A DNA stretch of 34,636 nucleotides from an uncultured Atopobium sp. (GCA_938045565.1 CALIAZ010000013.1:1-34636); one strand, 5' to 3'; shown: positions 7,236-15,779, counted from the stretch's first letter. Translations and numbers: made by a program. Notes: a model not told the origin generated them from the letters alone.

Positions 7236-8123
7236 TTATGCACCAAGTGCGCGCTGTCCAAGCACCAAAGCACCTAGAATGCCCTGGTTGCCCTCGCAAC
7301 CTCCAGGGACAACGTAATTCTGTATATCCTCTATCTCTGGAGTGTTGATGTAGCCGTTAAGGAACGCAACAAGTTTCCGCTGGATAAGCGGGAACAGCTG
7401 CTTCTGCTCCATGACGCCTCCGCCCAAAATAATGCGCTGAGGTGAATAGCACATCACGTACGTGCAGAGAGCTTTTGCAAGGTAGGCAGCCTCAAGCTCC
7501 CATACCTCGTCTTTCTCGGTAAGTTCAACAGCCGGGAGTCCCCAGCGCTCTTGAATAGCAGGACCTGATGCCAACCCTTCAAGGCAGTTCTGGTGATAGG
7601 GGCACTTGGTCTGCTGCCACGGATCGTTTGCCTCACGCTCAACAAGGATATGACCAGCCTCGGGATGGAGCATACCGTGCTGGAGTTTTCCTTCAAGCAG
7701 CACGCCGGCGCCAATTCCGGTTCCTACTGTCAGGTAGACAACGTTATCAAGGCTGCGAGCTGCACCAAAAACTGCTTCTCCTAAACAAGCTGCATTAACG
7801 TCGGTATCGTATCCAACAGGGACGTTCAGTCCATCCTTCAACGCCTGCAACAGATTGAAGTTGCGCCAACCGTGCTTAGGAGTCGAGAGAATCTTTCCGT
7901 AGCTAGGCAGGTCAGGATTGACTCCCGTGGGGCCAAATGCTCCAACACCTAGAGCCTGAATAGAGCGAGCTTTGAACCAGCCCACAATCTTTGGCAAAAC
8001 AGATTCTGGCGCTGCCGTGGGAAAGACCTCGCGCTCACAAATTTTTCCGTCTGGTGTACCCGTGGCAAGAACAATCTTTGTTCCGCCAAACTCAATACCG
8101 CCAAGAAGCGTCTCTGCACACAT
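7236..8123 (-). CDS. ROK-family sugar kinase (fructokinase/glucokinase type)
   Basis: 295 residues; phosphorylates a hexose with ATP in the cytoplasm. Visible ROK features are the N-terminal phosphate loop GGIEFGGTK, GVGAFGPTGVNP, the catalytic aspartate in GYDTDVNAACLGE, and GTGIGAGVL. The zinc-binding segment HPEAGHILVE...CPYHQNCLEGLASGPAI is the form found in ScrK/GmuE fructokinases rather than GlcK. It is the last gene of the beta-glucoside operon, 14 bases after the IIA gene. The free sugar released by the 6-phospho-glucosidase would be the natural substrate, so glucose or fructose are both possible. A GGCGAGAA word (8128-8135 on the plus strand as TTCTCGCC) covers its weak ribosome site. 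Confidence 0.85.
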   Translation of the reverse strand: MCAETLLGGIEFGGTKIVLATGTPDGKICEREVFPTAAPESVLPKIVGWFKARSIQALGVGAFGPTGVNPDLPSYGKILSTPKHGWRNFNLLQALKDGLNVPVGYDTDVNAACLGEAVFGAARSLDNVVYLTVGTGIGAGVLLEGKLQHGMLHPEAGHILVEREANDPWQQTKCPYHQNCLEGLASGPAIQERWGLPAVELTEKDEVWELEAAYLAKALCTYVMCYSPQRIILGGGVMEQKQLFPLIQRKLVAFLNGYINTPEIEDIQNYVVPGGCEGNQGILGALVLGQRALGA

Positions 8124-8137
8124 GTTTTTCTCGCCAA

Positions 8138-8473
8138 CTACTTGTTAAGAAGCTTCTCGTACACGTCAATAAAGTCCTCAGCAATAATGCGGAAAGACTC
8201 GGCCTGCATAAGCTGGTCCTCAGCGTGGAGCAAGATGAGCGAAAACTCAACATTGCTGTTATCAATTGCGGACTGCTGCAGCATGTTCAGATGTGTGCTA
8301 TGGCCCTCATTAAAAATCTCTGTACCAGCAAGAATATCTGCACGCGCGCCTTCAATATCGCCCGTTTTTGCCTTCTGGATAGCGCCAATATACATTGACT
8401 TTGCCGTTCCAACAGTAGCAATAATCTCAAAGGCTGCTTCTTGCGTAGCAGTCATGCCGTCATCTAAATCCAT
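8138..8473 (-). CDS. PTS lactose/cellobiose-type enzyme IIA
   Basis: 111 residues, all-helical trimeric IIA of the lactose/cellobiose family. It takes phosphate from HPr and passes it to IIB. The phosphorylated histidine is His83 in LLHAEDQLMQAE, the expected HAEDQL context. The alternative start at Met7 cannot be excluded because the ribosome site is weak at both. Gene order IIC-IIB-IIA-kinase with close spacing supports one transcript. Confidence 0.9.
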   Translation of the reverse strand: MDLDDGMTATQEAAFEIIATVGTAKSMYIGAIQKAKTGDIEGARADILAGTEIFNEGHSTHLNMLQQSAIDNSNVEFSLILLHAEDQLMQAESFRIIAEDFIDVYEKLLNK

Positions 8474-8528
8474 TTTTACCCCATACTCTTTTCTTGAACA
8501 CCTGGGAGCTCAGAAAATCTTTTACCGC

Positions 8529-8825
8529 TTATTTAATAAGCTCAAGTGCGTCGTCAAGAATTTTTGCAGCGTTCATTCTGCCGTAATCAACCATAGGAAT
8601 GACAGCTACAGGAATAGATCCTGCTGCAGCCTCAACGTCTGCCTTTGCATACGCAATCTGAGGTCCAAGCAAAAAGACGTCTGCGCCATCGATAAGCTCA
8701 AGTGCCTTATTAAGAGGATTTGCAATAATCTCTGCATCCAAACCACGAGAAGCAGCCTCTTTCTGGAGCTTCTGAACAAGCAGGCTAGTGGACATTCCGG
8801 CGTTGCAAGCAAGTAAGATTTTCAT
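8529..8825 (-). CDS. PTS lactose/cellobiose-type enzyme IIB
   Basis: 98 residues from the ATG at 8825, which has AAAAGGAG just upstream; a longer frame to 8852 lacks support. The phosphorylated Cys7 lies in the CNAGMSTSLLV phosphate-loop at the end of the first strand, diagnostic for the cellobiose/chitobiose IIB fold. It relays phosphate from IIA to the sugar bound by IIC. A hairpin separates it from the IIC gene. Confidence 0.92.
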   Translation of the reverse strand: MKILLACNAGMSTSLLVQKLQKEAASRGLDAEIIANPLNKALELIDGADVFLLGPQIAYAKADVEAAAGSIPVAVIPMVDYGRMNAAKILDDALELIK

Positions 8826-8843
8826 GTGATCTCCTTTTGATGA

Positions 8844-8869
8844 GCCAGCCACCGAATATGATGGCTGGC
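8844..8869 (-). other. Intercistronic hairpin between IIC and IIB
   Basis: GCCAGCCA and TGGCTGGC (8-bp perfect arms, 10-base loop) without a T-run, just before the IIB ribosome site. It may stabilise the upstream message end or adjust the IIC:IIB ratio. There is no evidence for termination. Confidence 0.5.
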
Positions 8870-8902
8870 TTCAAGTGATACTCAGATTATAAGCTTTACA
8901 AA

Positions 8903-10342
8903 CTACTCTGCATCCTGAGTGTTCTCTGCAAGAGCCTCAGCCTGCTTGGCCTGTGCGCGCTCGGAAATTCTCATAAATGGCAGATAAATTGCCATAGCAA
9001 GAAGAACCTCGATGACCTGCCAGATAACGGCACGAATGTCGCCACCGGTTGCCAGCCAACCACTCAAGAAGACTGGGGTTGTCCAAGGAACCATAGCAAC
9101 GCAAGGGCTAATCCAACCAAGGTTGGTGAGCAGGTAGGTTAGGCCGATGAACAAATCTGGAACAAGAACAAATGGAATCATCAAAGGAAGGTTAAAGACG
9201 ATTGGATAACCGTAAATAACTGGCTCGTTGATGTTGAAGATACCTGGAAGAAGAGAAAGTGCTGCAACATCTTTGGAAGCCTTGTTCTTAGAGAAGACAA
9301 AGGTGTCAAGAAGCAGCATCAGAGTACAACCAGAACCGCCGATTAGCGCAAAGGTGTTGATGATCTGCATGTTCATGTAGTGGTCCTGAGGAATTGGCTG
9401 ACCAGCTGCAAAAGTTGCCATGTTATCAACAATAAGCATGGTCAGGATTGGCTCGATCAGAACACCAGAGATGGTGGACTGGTGAATGCCAAGGCAGAAA
9501 AGCAGGTTTGCAAAGGTGTAGATGATGATGACTGCAAATGGACCAGCATTCATAAGGCCCTTCAGTGGGGCAGAAATGCTTGTTGCAATGATGGTCATAA
9601 GGTCAGTACCAGCACAAACTGCAAGAAGAGCAGAAGCAATACCAAAGACGGTCAGGGTCAACATCATTGGAATCATGGTGTTAAAAGAATCTGCAACCGC
9701 TGGTGGAACGCCCTCACCAAGGCTGACCTTCAGCTGCTTAACGCTGGAGAGCTTAATGAAGATGGTGGTAGAAAGCAGGCCAATGATGATTGCACCAAAG
9801 AGGCCGTTAGTACCGGTGAAGGAAGTGGAGAAAGCACCAGTTACATCAACGCCAGTAACTGCATAGCCGGTTGGCAGAAGCTTAGCAACATCAGCTACAG
9901 GAAGTGCAACTGCTGCAGCAGCTGCATCAGCGGCGTTTGCTGCATGAAGAACAGCACCTGCAGTAGCAACAATGCTCTGAGGCATCATGATGATAAGTGC
10001 AGCAATACCAATAACAACGCAAGAGATTGCGTTTTCAAAACGCTTGTTACGAGCGAGGCAATAACCAATAATGCCTGCAAGAATAACTGCCGAGAAACTC
10101 AGAGTGCCCTGAGCAATTGCTGCTCCCCAAACCTTGAAATTAGCCAAGGTAACTGGATCATTTGCAAAGATGAGTGGGAACAGAACGTTGTTGATCAGTA
10201 CTGCAATACCAGCCAAAATGTAAATTGGGCTGACAGTTGCAAATGCATCGCGCAGGCTCCTCAAATGAACTTGATTGCCTACTTTTGCAGAAACTTCTGC
10301 AAATTTATCTAGAAACGATGCTTGGCCATTATCTTTTGCCAT
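8903..10342 (-). CDS. PTS lactose/cellobiose-type enzyme IIC permease
   Basis: 479 residues; the membrane component that imports and phosphorylates a beta-glucoside. The start is placed at the ATG at 10342 (MAKDNGQASFLDKFAEVS), seven bases after AAAGGAG; a TTG two codons upstream is less likely. About ten hydrophobic segments are visible, with family landmarks LRDAFATVSPIYILAG near the start, GEGVPPAVADSFNTMIPM in the middle, and the substrate-site region PGIFNINEPVIYGYPIVFNLPLMIPF. It lies 24 bases after the 6-phospho-beta-glucosidase gene. Confidence 0.93.
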   Translation of the reverse strand: MAKDNGQASFLDKFAEVSAKVGNQVHLRSLRDAFATVSPIYILAGIAVLINNVLFPLIFANDPVTLANFKVWGAAIAQGTLSFSAVILAGIIGYCLARNKRFENAISCVVIGIAALIIMMPQSIVATAGAVLHAANAADAAAAAVALPVADVAKLLPTGYAVTGVDVTGAFSTSFTGTNGLFGAIIIGLLSTTIFIKLSSVKQLKVSLGEGVPPAVADSFNTMIPMMLTLTVFGIASALLAVCAGTDLMTIIATSISAPLKGLMNAGPFAVIIIYTFANLLFCLGIHQSTISGVLIEPILTMLIVDNMATFAAGQPIPQDHYMNMQIINTFALIGGSGCTLMLLLDTFVFSKNKASKDVAALSLLPGIFNINEPVIYGYPIVFNLPLMIPFVLVPDLFIGLTYLLTNLGWISPCVAMVPWTTPVFLSGWLATGGDIRAVIWQVIEVLLAMAIYLPFMRISERAQAKQAEALAENTQDAE

Positions 10343-10365
10343 GAACAAACTCCTTTCACGAGTTT

Positions 10366-11763
10366 CTAGTCAACTATATGTGTAGTGGCAACTTGCTTAA
10401 GCCACTCAGCTGATTTCTTAAGACGACGGTTGTAGTTATCTTCCAGATCAACCTCAACAAAGCCATAACGGTTCTTGAAGGCATTTGCCCAGGACCAGTT
10501 ATCGATGATGGCCCAGTAGTGATAACCACGGCATTTTGCGCCGTCCTGAATTGCACGAGCAATCCACTCAAGATGACGACGGACAAAATCAACACGATAA
10601 TCATCTTGAATTACGCCGTTTTCGTCTTTCTTAAGATCTTCTCGCTCTACGCCCATGCCATTCTCGGAAACAAACCACTCAAGCTCTGGATACTCATCGC
10701 GAACCTTCATGGCAAAGTCATAAAGACCCTGTGGGTAAATCTCCCAGCCACGGGATACATTCATCTCTGCTTCTGGCCAGATATATGGATCGGCAAAGTT
10801 TGGAATGCCATTCTCGTCAGTATCTTTTGCAGGAGCTTGAATACGCTCTGGGTGGTAATAATTGCAGCCCAGCCAATCCACAACGCCGTCGGCAAGAATA
10901 AGTTTGTCCTCAGGGCGAATAGGCAGGTCAACACCACGGGCCTGCAGCGTATCAATGACATCCTGTGGAAGTTCTCCCTTAGTTACCAGGTCAAGCCACC
11001 AGCGAATGTTGACGCCGTCGGTCATGCGTAGCGCCTCAAGATCTGCCTCAGATGGATTCTCTTTGGTATATGGTGGTGCAAAGCAGTTGATGAGGCCAAT
11101 ACGAGAGTCCTCAAGCATAAACCCTGCTGCTTTTGCACGGCGATACTCGCGTACGCCAAGCGCGTGAGCAAGTGAAATGTTGTACTGAACAGCACGAGCA
11201 CGCGAATAATTCTTTACAAAGGGGTACCAGCTGCCCAATGTGTAGCGGACCTCTGGCTCAACAATTGGCTCGTTAAAGGTAAACCAATAACGAATCTCTT
11301 TTCCAAACGTTTCAAAAGCAATACGTGCGTAATGTGCGTATGCCTCAACAACCTCACGAGACTCCCAGCCACCGCGGTTGAAGAGGTATTCAGGCATGTC
11401 AAAGTGGTAAAGGTTTACAAAAATCTCAATACCAACCTTCTTAGCAACAGCAAAAAGGTGGTGATAGTACTTCTCGCCCTCTGGATTAAGGTTGCCGTTA
11501 ATGTCCAATAAACGGCTCCACTGAATAGAAGTGCGAATGGAATCCAAGCCAAGAGACTTGAGAAGCTGAAGATCGTCTTCCATTCTTTCTGTAAAGTCAT
11601 TTCCAGCGTAGGAACCAACGCGGTTGTGGAATGCATGAATGTCCAGGTTAGACCAGGTGTCCCAAAGGTTTGGCAGCTTTCCTCCGTCTTGCCATTTACC
11701 CTCGGTCTGTGGACCAGACATTGCCCCACCAAAGAAGAAATTCTCAGGCAACTGATACGACAT
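10366..11763 (-). CDS. 6-phospho-beta-glucosidase, GH1
   Basis: 465 residues, the usual GH1 length. It hydrolyses the phosphorylated beta-glucoside delivered by the PTS. The acid/base glutamate is Glu165 in WFTFNEP and the nucleophile is Glu367 in WFVSENGMG. Near the C-terminus the DNWSWANAFKNRYGF segment carries Ser424 where non-phosphorylated beta-glucosidases have Glu, and keeps Lys430 and Tyr433. That pattern fits a phosphate-binding pocket, although the Lys is one position off the usual alignment. It is the first gene of the operon, with AAAGG before the start and a divergent GntR regulator 133 bases away. Confidence 0.92.
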   Translation of the reverse strand: MSYQLPENFFFGGAMSGPQTEGKWQDGGKLPNLWDTWSNLDIHAFHNRVGSYAGNDFTERMEDDLQLLKSLGLDSIRTSIQWSRLLDINGNLNPEGEKYYHHLFAVAKKVGIEIFVNLYHFDMPEYLFNRGGWESREVVEAYAHYARIAFETFGKEIRYWFTFNEPIVEPEVRYTLGSWYPFVKNYSRARAVQYNISLAHALGVREYRRAKAAGFMLEDSRIGLINCFAPPYTKENPSEADLEALRMTDGVNIRWWLDLVTKGELPQDVIDTLQARGVDLPIRPEDKLILADGVVDWLGCNYYHPERIQAPAKDTDENGIPNFADPYIWPEAEMNVSRGWEIYPQGLYDFAMKVRDEYPELEWFVSENGMGVEREDLKKDENGVIQDDYRVDFVRRHLEWIARAIQDGAKCRGYHYWAIIDNWSWANAFKNRYGFVEVDLEDNYNRRLKKSAEWLKQVATTHIVD

Positions 11764-11788
11764 GTCTATCCTTTCTCAAAAGTATCTA

Positions 11789-11828
11789 AACCTGACATGT
11801 CAACTTTATGAAACAGATATGTTAGGTT
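11789..11828. promoter_or_regulatory. Candidate GntR operator in the divergent bgl/GntR region
   Basis: AACCTGACATGTC (11789-11801) and GATATGTTAGGTT (11816-11828) are 13-base inverted arms matching at 11 positions, with 14 bases between them. The left arm contains the 8-bp palindrome GACATGTC. TTGACA on the minus strand overlaps it, and TATACT (11839-11844) on the plus strand follows the right arm. A regulator bound here would block both promoters. The GntR gene next door is the obvious candidate. Confidence 0.6.
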
Positions 11829-11896
11829 TTCTATGTAGTATACTAATGCAAATCAGATAGAATGCAAAGTAAAATTTTGCTACCTGAGGAGGTGTC

Positions 11897-12616
11897 ATGA
11901 ATAAGTACGACTTGATTGTTCAGGATCTTAAAACTGATATTACTATAGGCACATATCCTGCTTATTCTCGCCTGCCTTCTGTTGCTCAGCTCTGCGAACA
12001 ATATGAAGTAAGCAAAATTACCATTAATAAGGCACTAGAAGTTCTTGAGCAGCAAGGACTTATCTTCAGGCGAAAAGGCTCCGGCACTTTTGTCAAAAAG
12101 CTGGAAGAAGGAACACAAATTAAGCCAAGTAAAGAAATCTCCGGTCAAATGGAAGGTTTCATGGCTGAACACGCTGCCCGAGGCGAGCGCGTTAAATCAA
12201 AGGTCTATACCTTTGAAGTTGAGCGTCCCTCTGAATACATTGCTAAAGCTCTTGATATTACTACCGAAGATTTTGTATACAGAATTGTGCGCGTCAGGCT
12301 TGTTGAAGGGATTGCGCAGGTCATCGAGTATACCTATATGCCCATTAGCCTAGTTCCCAATCTTAAAATGACCCATCTAGAGCACTCGATTTACAACTAT
12401 ATTGAAAGTGAAATTGGACTTAGAATTGCTAATGCACACCGTGTTATTAGGGCAGTCATGCCTACTGAGGTTGAGGCTTCGAGGCTAGAAATTAGCACAA
12501 GCGATCCCCTCTTAGAGGTTGAGCAAATCGGCTATATCGACGACGGTCGTGCGTTTGAATATTCCGTCGCGCGACATGCACATGGCTATGAATTCATGAC
12601 TATTTCTATGCACTAA
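11897..12616 (+). CDS. GntR/HutC-family regulator with UTRA domain, probable repressor of the beta-glucoside operon
   Basis: 239 residues. Residues 1-70 are the winged helix of the HutC subgroup: KYDLIVQDLKTDITIGTYPAYSRLPSVAQLCEQYEVSKITINKALEVLEQQGLIFRRKGSGTFV carries the classic recognition helix and wing. Residues about 90-235 form the UTRA effector domain, related to chorismate lyase, which in BglR/TreR-type regulators binds the phosphosugar made by the cognate PTS. It is preceded by GAGGAGG and diverges from the bgl operon, so a local repressor relieved by a phospho-beta-glucoside is likely. It ends at a strong shared terminator. Confidence 0.9.
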   Translation: MNKYDLIVQDLKTDITIGTYPAYSRLPSVAQLCEQYEVSKITINKALEVLEQQGLIFRRKGSGTFVKKLEEGTQIKPSKEISGQMEGFMAEHAARGERVKSKVYTFEVERPSEYIAKALDITTEDFVYRIVRVRLVEGIAQVIEYTYMPISLVPNLKMTHLEHSIYNYIESEIGLRIANAHRVIRAVMPTEVEASRLEISTSDPLLEVEQIGYIDDGRAFEYSVARHAHGYEFMTISMH

Positions 12617-12631
12617 ACCTCTGACGCAGCG

Positions 12632-12675
12632 ACACAAAAGGCGAGAAGACCAATCGATCTTCTCGCCTTTTGTGT
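12632..12675. terminator. Bidirectional terminator with a GGCGAGAA/TTCTCGCC pair
   Basis: Perfect 18-bp arms, ACACAAAAGGCGAGAAGA and its complement, around an eight-base loop, between the convergent GntR and phosphoesterase genes. It contains word copies at 12640-12647 and 12660-12667. Confidence 0.85.
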
Positions 12676-12736
12676 AAATGAATGAGCTTACGGAACGCAA
12701 CACATGGCGCAACGCAGCTTGGTTGCCGCTCGACGA

Positions 12737-13297
12737 CTACTCGCCCAGGATGACGTGCCTGAACTTGCCGTCCTCGTAGATTCCGCAGCTGTGAGTGCCG
12801 TCTTTTGGAATGCCTACAGAACCTGGATTAAATACGGTGACCTCTGGGTGGTCAGCGCTCTGCATGTTGACTTTTCTGTGCGTATGTCCGTACACAAACG
12901 CGTCGAGACTTGGCATCTGAGGCCACTTGTCAACGCTGTTGTGAATGCCAGGGCCAAAGACGTGACCATGCGTGAAGAAAATGGTGAACTGCTTGCCTGT
13001 CTCAGAGTTCTTATCAAACAAAATATTGTAATCAGCCATGCAAGGAAAATTGAGGACTGACTGGTCAACCTCAGACTCACAATTTCCACGAACGGCAATG
13101 ACCTTATCGGAAATGCTGTTCAACATCTCAATAACGCGCTTTGGTGCGTAGTCTGCAGGAAGATCGTTGCGAGGGCCGTGATAGAGCAGATCTCCAAGAA
13201 GCAAAACGTACTTTGGCTGCTCCTCCTCTATGACCTGCATGAGCTTCTCGCAATAGTCGGCAGCCCCGTGAATATCTGAAGCAATTACAACCTTCAT
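12737..13297 (-). CDS. YfcE-type metallophosphoesterase
   Basis: 186 residues from the ATG at 13297 (MKVVIASDIHGAADY); the longer frame to 13351 runs through upstream repeats and has no ribosome site, whereas GAGAGG precedes this ATG. The calcineurin-like motifs appear in order: SDIHG, GDLLYHGPRN, RGNCES, FFTHGH and YGHTHRK, closing with NPGSVGIPKDG. Together they bind two metals. The E. coli homologue YfcE is a manganese-dependent phosphodiesterase with broad in vitro activity and no settled substrate. It converges with GntR and lies downstream of MetA in the same direction, with a 129-base gap. Confidence 0.88.
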   Translation of the reverse strand: MKVVIASDIHGAADYCEKLMQVIEEEQPKYVLLLGDLLYHGPRNDLPADYAPKRVIEMLNSISDKVIAVRGNCESEVDQSVLNFPCMADYNILFDKNSETGKQFTIFFTHGHVFGPGIHNSVDKWPQMPSLDAFVYGHTHRKVNMQSADHPEVTVFNPGSVGIPKDGTHSCGIYEDGKFRHVILGE

Positions 13298-13313
13298 CAA
13301 CGTATCCTCTCTA

Positions 13314-13348
13314 TACGTGTTTCTACACGTAGCTTCATACGCGTGTAT
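13314..13348 (-). promoter_or_regulatory. Paired small inverted repeats upstream of the phosphoesterase gene
   Basis: TACGTGT-TTCT-ACACGTA (13314-13331) is a perfect 7-bp dyad, followed by ATAC-GCGT-GTAT (13337-13348). They sit 17-51 bases upstream of the start, within the likely leader or promoter. A regulator site or leader hairpin is possible; nothing distinguishes these. Confidence 0.35.
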
Positions 13349-13426
13349 CAATCAATTATTTTATTGTATTAATGGCGTCCAGCCAGTTACAAACGCTGGC
13401 AATTCGGTCACCGTGCAAATGCCTGC

Positions 13427-14410
13427 TTAAAACCTACCGGTCATCCTTGCGTCAGGATCAGCTTCGACCACACGCTGACGAAGATCCGCAATAGCCGCAG
13501 GAATCTCATCTATGTTGTACGGCGTCATCTGATACACCCAGTTAATCCAGTTGCGATACAGCAAGTTTGCGTGCGCACGCCAGGTAAACAGTGGCTGCTT
13601 TTCTGGATCGTTATCAGGGAAGTAATTCTCCGGCAGACGAATAGGCAGACCCTTGTGGAAGTCGCGCCAATACTCCTCTGCAAGCGTGTCACGATCATAT
13701 TCAAAATGACCGGTTACAAAAATCTCGTGGAAATCTCTTGTAGCGAGAAGTGCAGGACCGCTGGTAAAGCCCTCAGAAAGTACGGCAAGCTCGGGGTGGT
13801 CTACCAGAGCTGATGTCTCAATCGCAGCATGACGAGAATGCGGCATGTAATGTACCTCGTCAAATCCATTGGTGAGGAAGCAATATTCATCGCATAAACG
13901 CTGTGGGAAAATACCAAAGAGCTTAGCACCCAGCATTTTCTTAGGAATATCGTGCAGATAATACAGGCCAGCTAATGCGCCCCAACACAGGTACATGGTA
14001 GAAAAGACATGCTCCTGAGACCAATCAACAATGCGACAAAACTCATCCCAGTAGTCAACGTCCTCGTATTTAAGGTCCTCGATAGGAGCGCCCGTGATAA
14101 TCAGACCGTCGTAATTTTTATCTTTGAAGTCATCAAAAGTTGAATAAAACGTTACCAGATGGTCAGCAGCAGTATTTTTAGATTCGTGCGAAGAGATGCG
14201 CATAAAATCGCACGTAACCTGAATAGGAGACTTTGAAATTAGACGGAGAATCTGCGTTTCAGTCTGAATTTTCTTGGGCATTAAATTCAAAATTGCCAGA
14301 CGAAGCGGGCGAATCTCCTGGCGTTCTGCAACTTCTTCCTCAAGCGCAAAAATACGCTCTTCTTGCAGTATCTTCTTAGCTGGTAAACCATCTGGAATAT
14401 TAATAGGCAT
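13427..14410 (-). CDS. metAA: Homoserine O-acetyltransferase, MetA type (MetAA)
   Basis: 327 residues of the MetA (homoserine transsuccinylase) family, which activates homoserine for methionine synthesis. The catalytic Cys142 is in TMYLCWGALAG and the His235/Glu237 pair is in VTGHFEYD. The residue that sets acyl-CoA choice in this family, position 111, is Glu in LIITGAPIEDLKYEDVDYW, as in acetyl-specific Bacillus enzymes. Succinyl-specific E. coli MetA has Gly there. Acetyl-CoA is therefore the predicted donor, and a homoserine O-succinyltransferase label would be misleading. AAAGGAAG precedes the start. Its promoter must lie in the 46-base gap shared with the helicase gene. Confidence 0.9.
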   Translation of the reverse strand: MPINIPDGLPAKKILQEERIFALEEEVAERQEIRPLRLAILNLMPKKIQTETQILRLISKSPIQVTCDFMRISSHESKNTAADHLVTFYSTFDDFKDKNYDGLIITGAPIEDLKYEDVDYWDEFCRIVDWSQEHVFSTMYLCWGALAGLYYLHDIPKKMLGAKLFGIFPQRLCDEYCFLTNGFDEVHYMPHSRHAAIETSALVDHPELAVLSEGFTSGPALLATRDFHEIFVTGHFEYDRDTLAEEYWRDFHKGLPIRLPENYFPDNDPEKQPLFTWRAHANLLYRNWINWVYQMTPYNIDEIPAAIADLRQRVVEADPDARMTGRF

Positions 14411-14421
14411 GGTAACTTCCT

Positions 14422-14449
14422 TTGGCTAATCGTTGCACATAAGTATACT
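14422..14449 (+). promoter_or_regulatory. Promoter of the DEAD-box helicase, placing +1 at the start codon
   Basis: TTGGCT (14422-14427), 16-base spacer, TATACT (14444-14449). The ATG is at 14457, eight bases past the last -10 base, and no ribosome site is present. The -10 sits in the palindrome AAGTATACTT (14441-14450), which also offers TATACT to the divergent metAA gene. Confidence 0.6.
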
Positions 14450-14456
14450 TGTTTAT

Positions 14457-15779
14457 ATGGAAATAACTTTTGCCGAGCTCGGGCTAAACGAGCAAATTCT
14501 GGCAGGCGTAGCAACACTTGGGTTCAGCGCGCCTACTCCCGTGCAAGCCGCGGCAATTCCCGCCGTCCTCGCGGGTAAGGACGTTGTTGCGTCTGCGCAA
14601 ACGGGAACAGGTAAAACTGCAGCGTTTATGTTGCCTACGCTGCAGCGCATTGCTGGCGAGAAACACGGTGGTGCCGAGAAACCCAACGCAGCCGCCAAGC
14701 ACAACGCCAAGCGAGACGACACCAAACGCAACGCATATCCTCGCGCGCTCATCATCACGCCAACGCGAGAGTTAGCTGCTCAAATTGATGCTGTTGCCAA
14801 GAGCATTTGCGCATCCACCGGTCAGCAGGCCGTCATTGTTACCGGTGGCGCTCGCTACAAACACCAGATAACCGCGCTGCAAAAAGGTTGCGATGTGCTG
14901 GTGGCAACACCTGGCCGCCTGATAGATCTTCTCGACAAGAAGCATGCGAGCCTAGAGAACATCCAGGTACTGGTGCTCGACGAAGCAGATCGCATGCTTG
15001 ACATGGGATTTTGGCCAAGCGTTCATTGCATTATGGAGCAGCTACCCAAGGCGCACCAAACGCTGCTTTTCTCGGCAACGCTCCCTGCATCAATCACATC
15101 AACCATTGATGCGCTGCTTAAAGATCCAGAGCGCATTGAGATTGCAAGAACTGGACAAACTGCAGCAACAATCGAGCAACATTTATGCTCGGTCACCCAG
15201 GGACAAAAACCACAGCTCCTGAAAGCACTTATTGACTCGTTTAATCCTGCGCCAGAACGCGTTTTGGTGTTCTGCAGGACAAAGTCACGCGTTGACAGTA
15301 TTTACAAAAACCTTAAAGCCGCAGGTCCCAAGGTTGACGTTATGCATGCGGACCGTCCGCAAAAAGCTCGCGCAAGAGCGCTGGAGCGATTCCGTAGTGG
15401 CGCCATTCAGGTTCTTGTTGCAACCGACGTCATGAGCCGCGGCATTGATATCCAGGGCATTGACGCGGTCATTAACTTTGATGTGCCGCTTGATCCTGAG
15501 GATTATGTTCACCGCATTGGCCGAACAGGCCGCGCAGGAGCCGCAGGTCAGGCGTTCACTTTTATGGGACCAGATGAGGTCACGCCGCTCAGAGAAATTG
15601 AATATTTTACAAAAGCGCTCATTCCTACATGGGATCTACCTGGCTTTTCTTATGACTCGGGTCGCATTATGCTTCAAGAGTCCCGCTCTACCGCCAAGAC
15701 CACGCGTTCGATGTTCTCGGGATCAAGGTCAAAAGGTAAGGGATTTGGTTTTGGTGGCAGATATGGCCGACACACGTAA
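14457..15779 (+). CDS. DEAD-box ATP-dependent RNA helicase, RhlE-like
   Basis: 440 residues from ATG 14457; the TTG further upstream at 14433 lies inside the promoter. Motifs are complete: Q-motif region FAELGL...GFSAPTPVQ, Walker A AQTGTGKT (47-54), PTRELA, TPGRL, DEAD (175-178), SAT, and the C-terminal HRIGRTGRAG with ARALERFRSGAIQVLVATDVMSRGID. An extra basic insert (about 68-95) lies between Walker A and PTREL. A short Ser/Arg/Lys/Gly tail (SRSKGKGFGFGGRYGRHT) could bind RNA. Such helicases unwind structured RNA in ribosome assembly or mRNA decay, often at low temperature. Its mRNA appears leaderless. Confidence 0.93.
   Translation: MEITFAELGLNEQILAGVATLGFSAPTPVQAAAIPAVLAGKDVVASAQTGTGKTAAFMLPTLQRIAGEKHGGAEKPNAAAKHNAKRDDTKRNAYPRALIITPTRELAAQIDAVAKSICASTGQQAVIVTGGARYKHQITALQKGCDVLVATPGRLIDLLDKKHASLENIQVLVLDEADRMLDMGFWPSVHCIMEQLPKAHQTLLFSATLPASITSTIDALLKDPERIEIARTGQTAATIEQHLCSVTQGQKPQLLKALIDSFNPAPERVLVFCRTKSRVDSIYKNLKAAGPKVDVMHADRPQKARARALERFRSGAIQVLVATDVMSRGIDIQGIDAVINFDVPLDPEDYVHRIGRTGRAGAAGQAFTFMGPDEVTPLREIEYFTKALIPTWDLPGFSYDSGRIMLQESRSTAKTTRSMFSGSRSKGKGFGFGGRYGRHT

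Noticed and set aside
9380..10312. 310-codon plus-strand frame opposite the PTS IIC gene
   Set aside because: Composition is rich in Asn, Cys and Lys with no hydrophobic core; it is the complement of membrane-helix codons.
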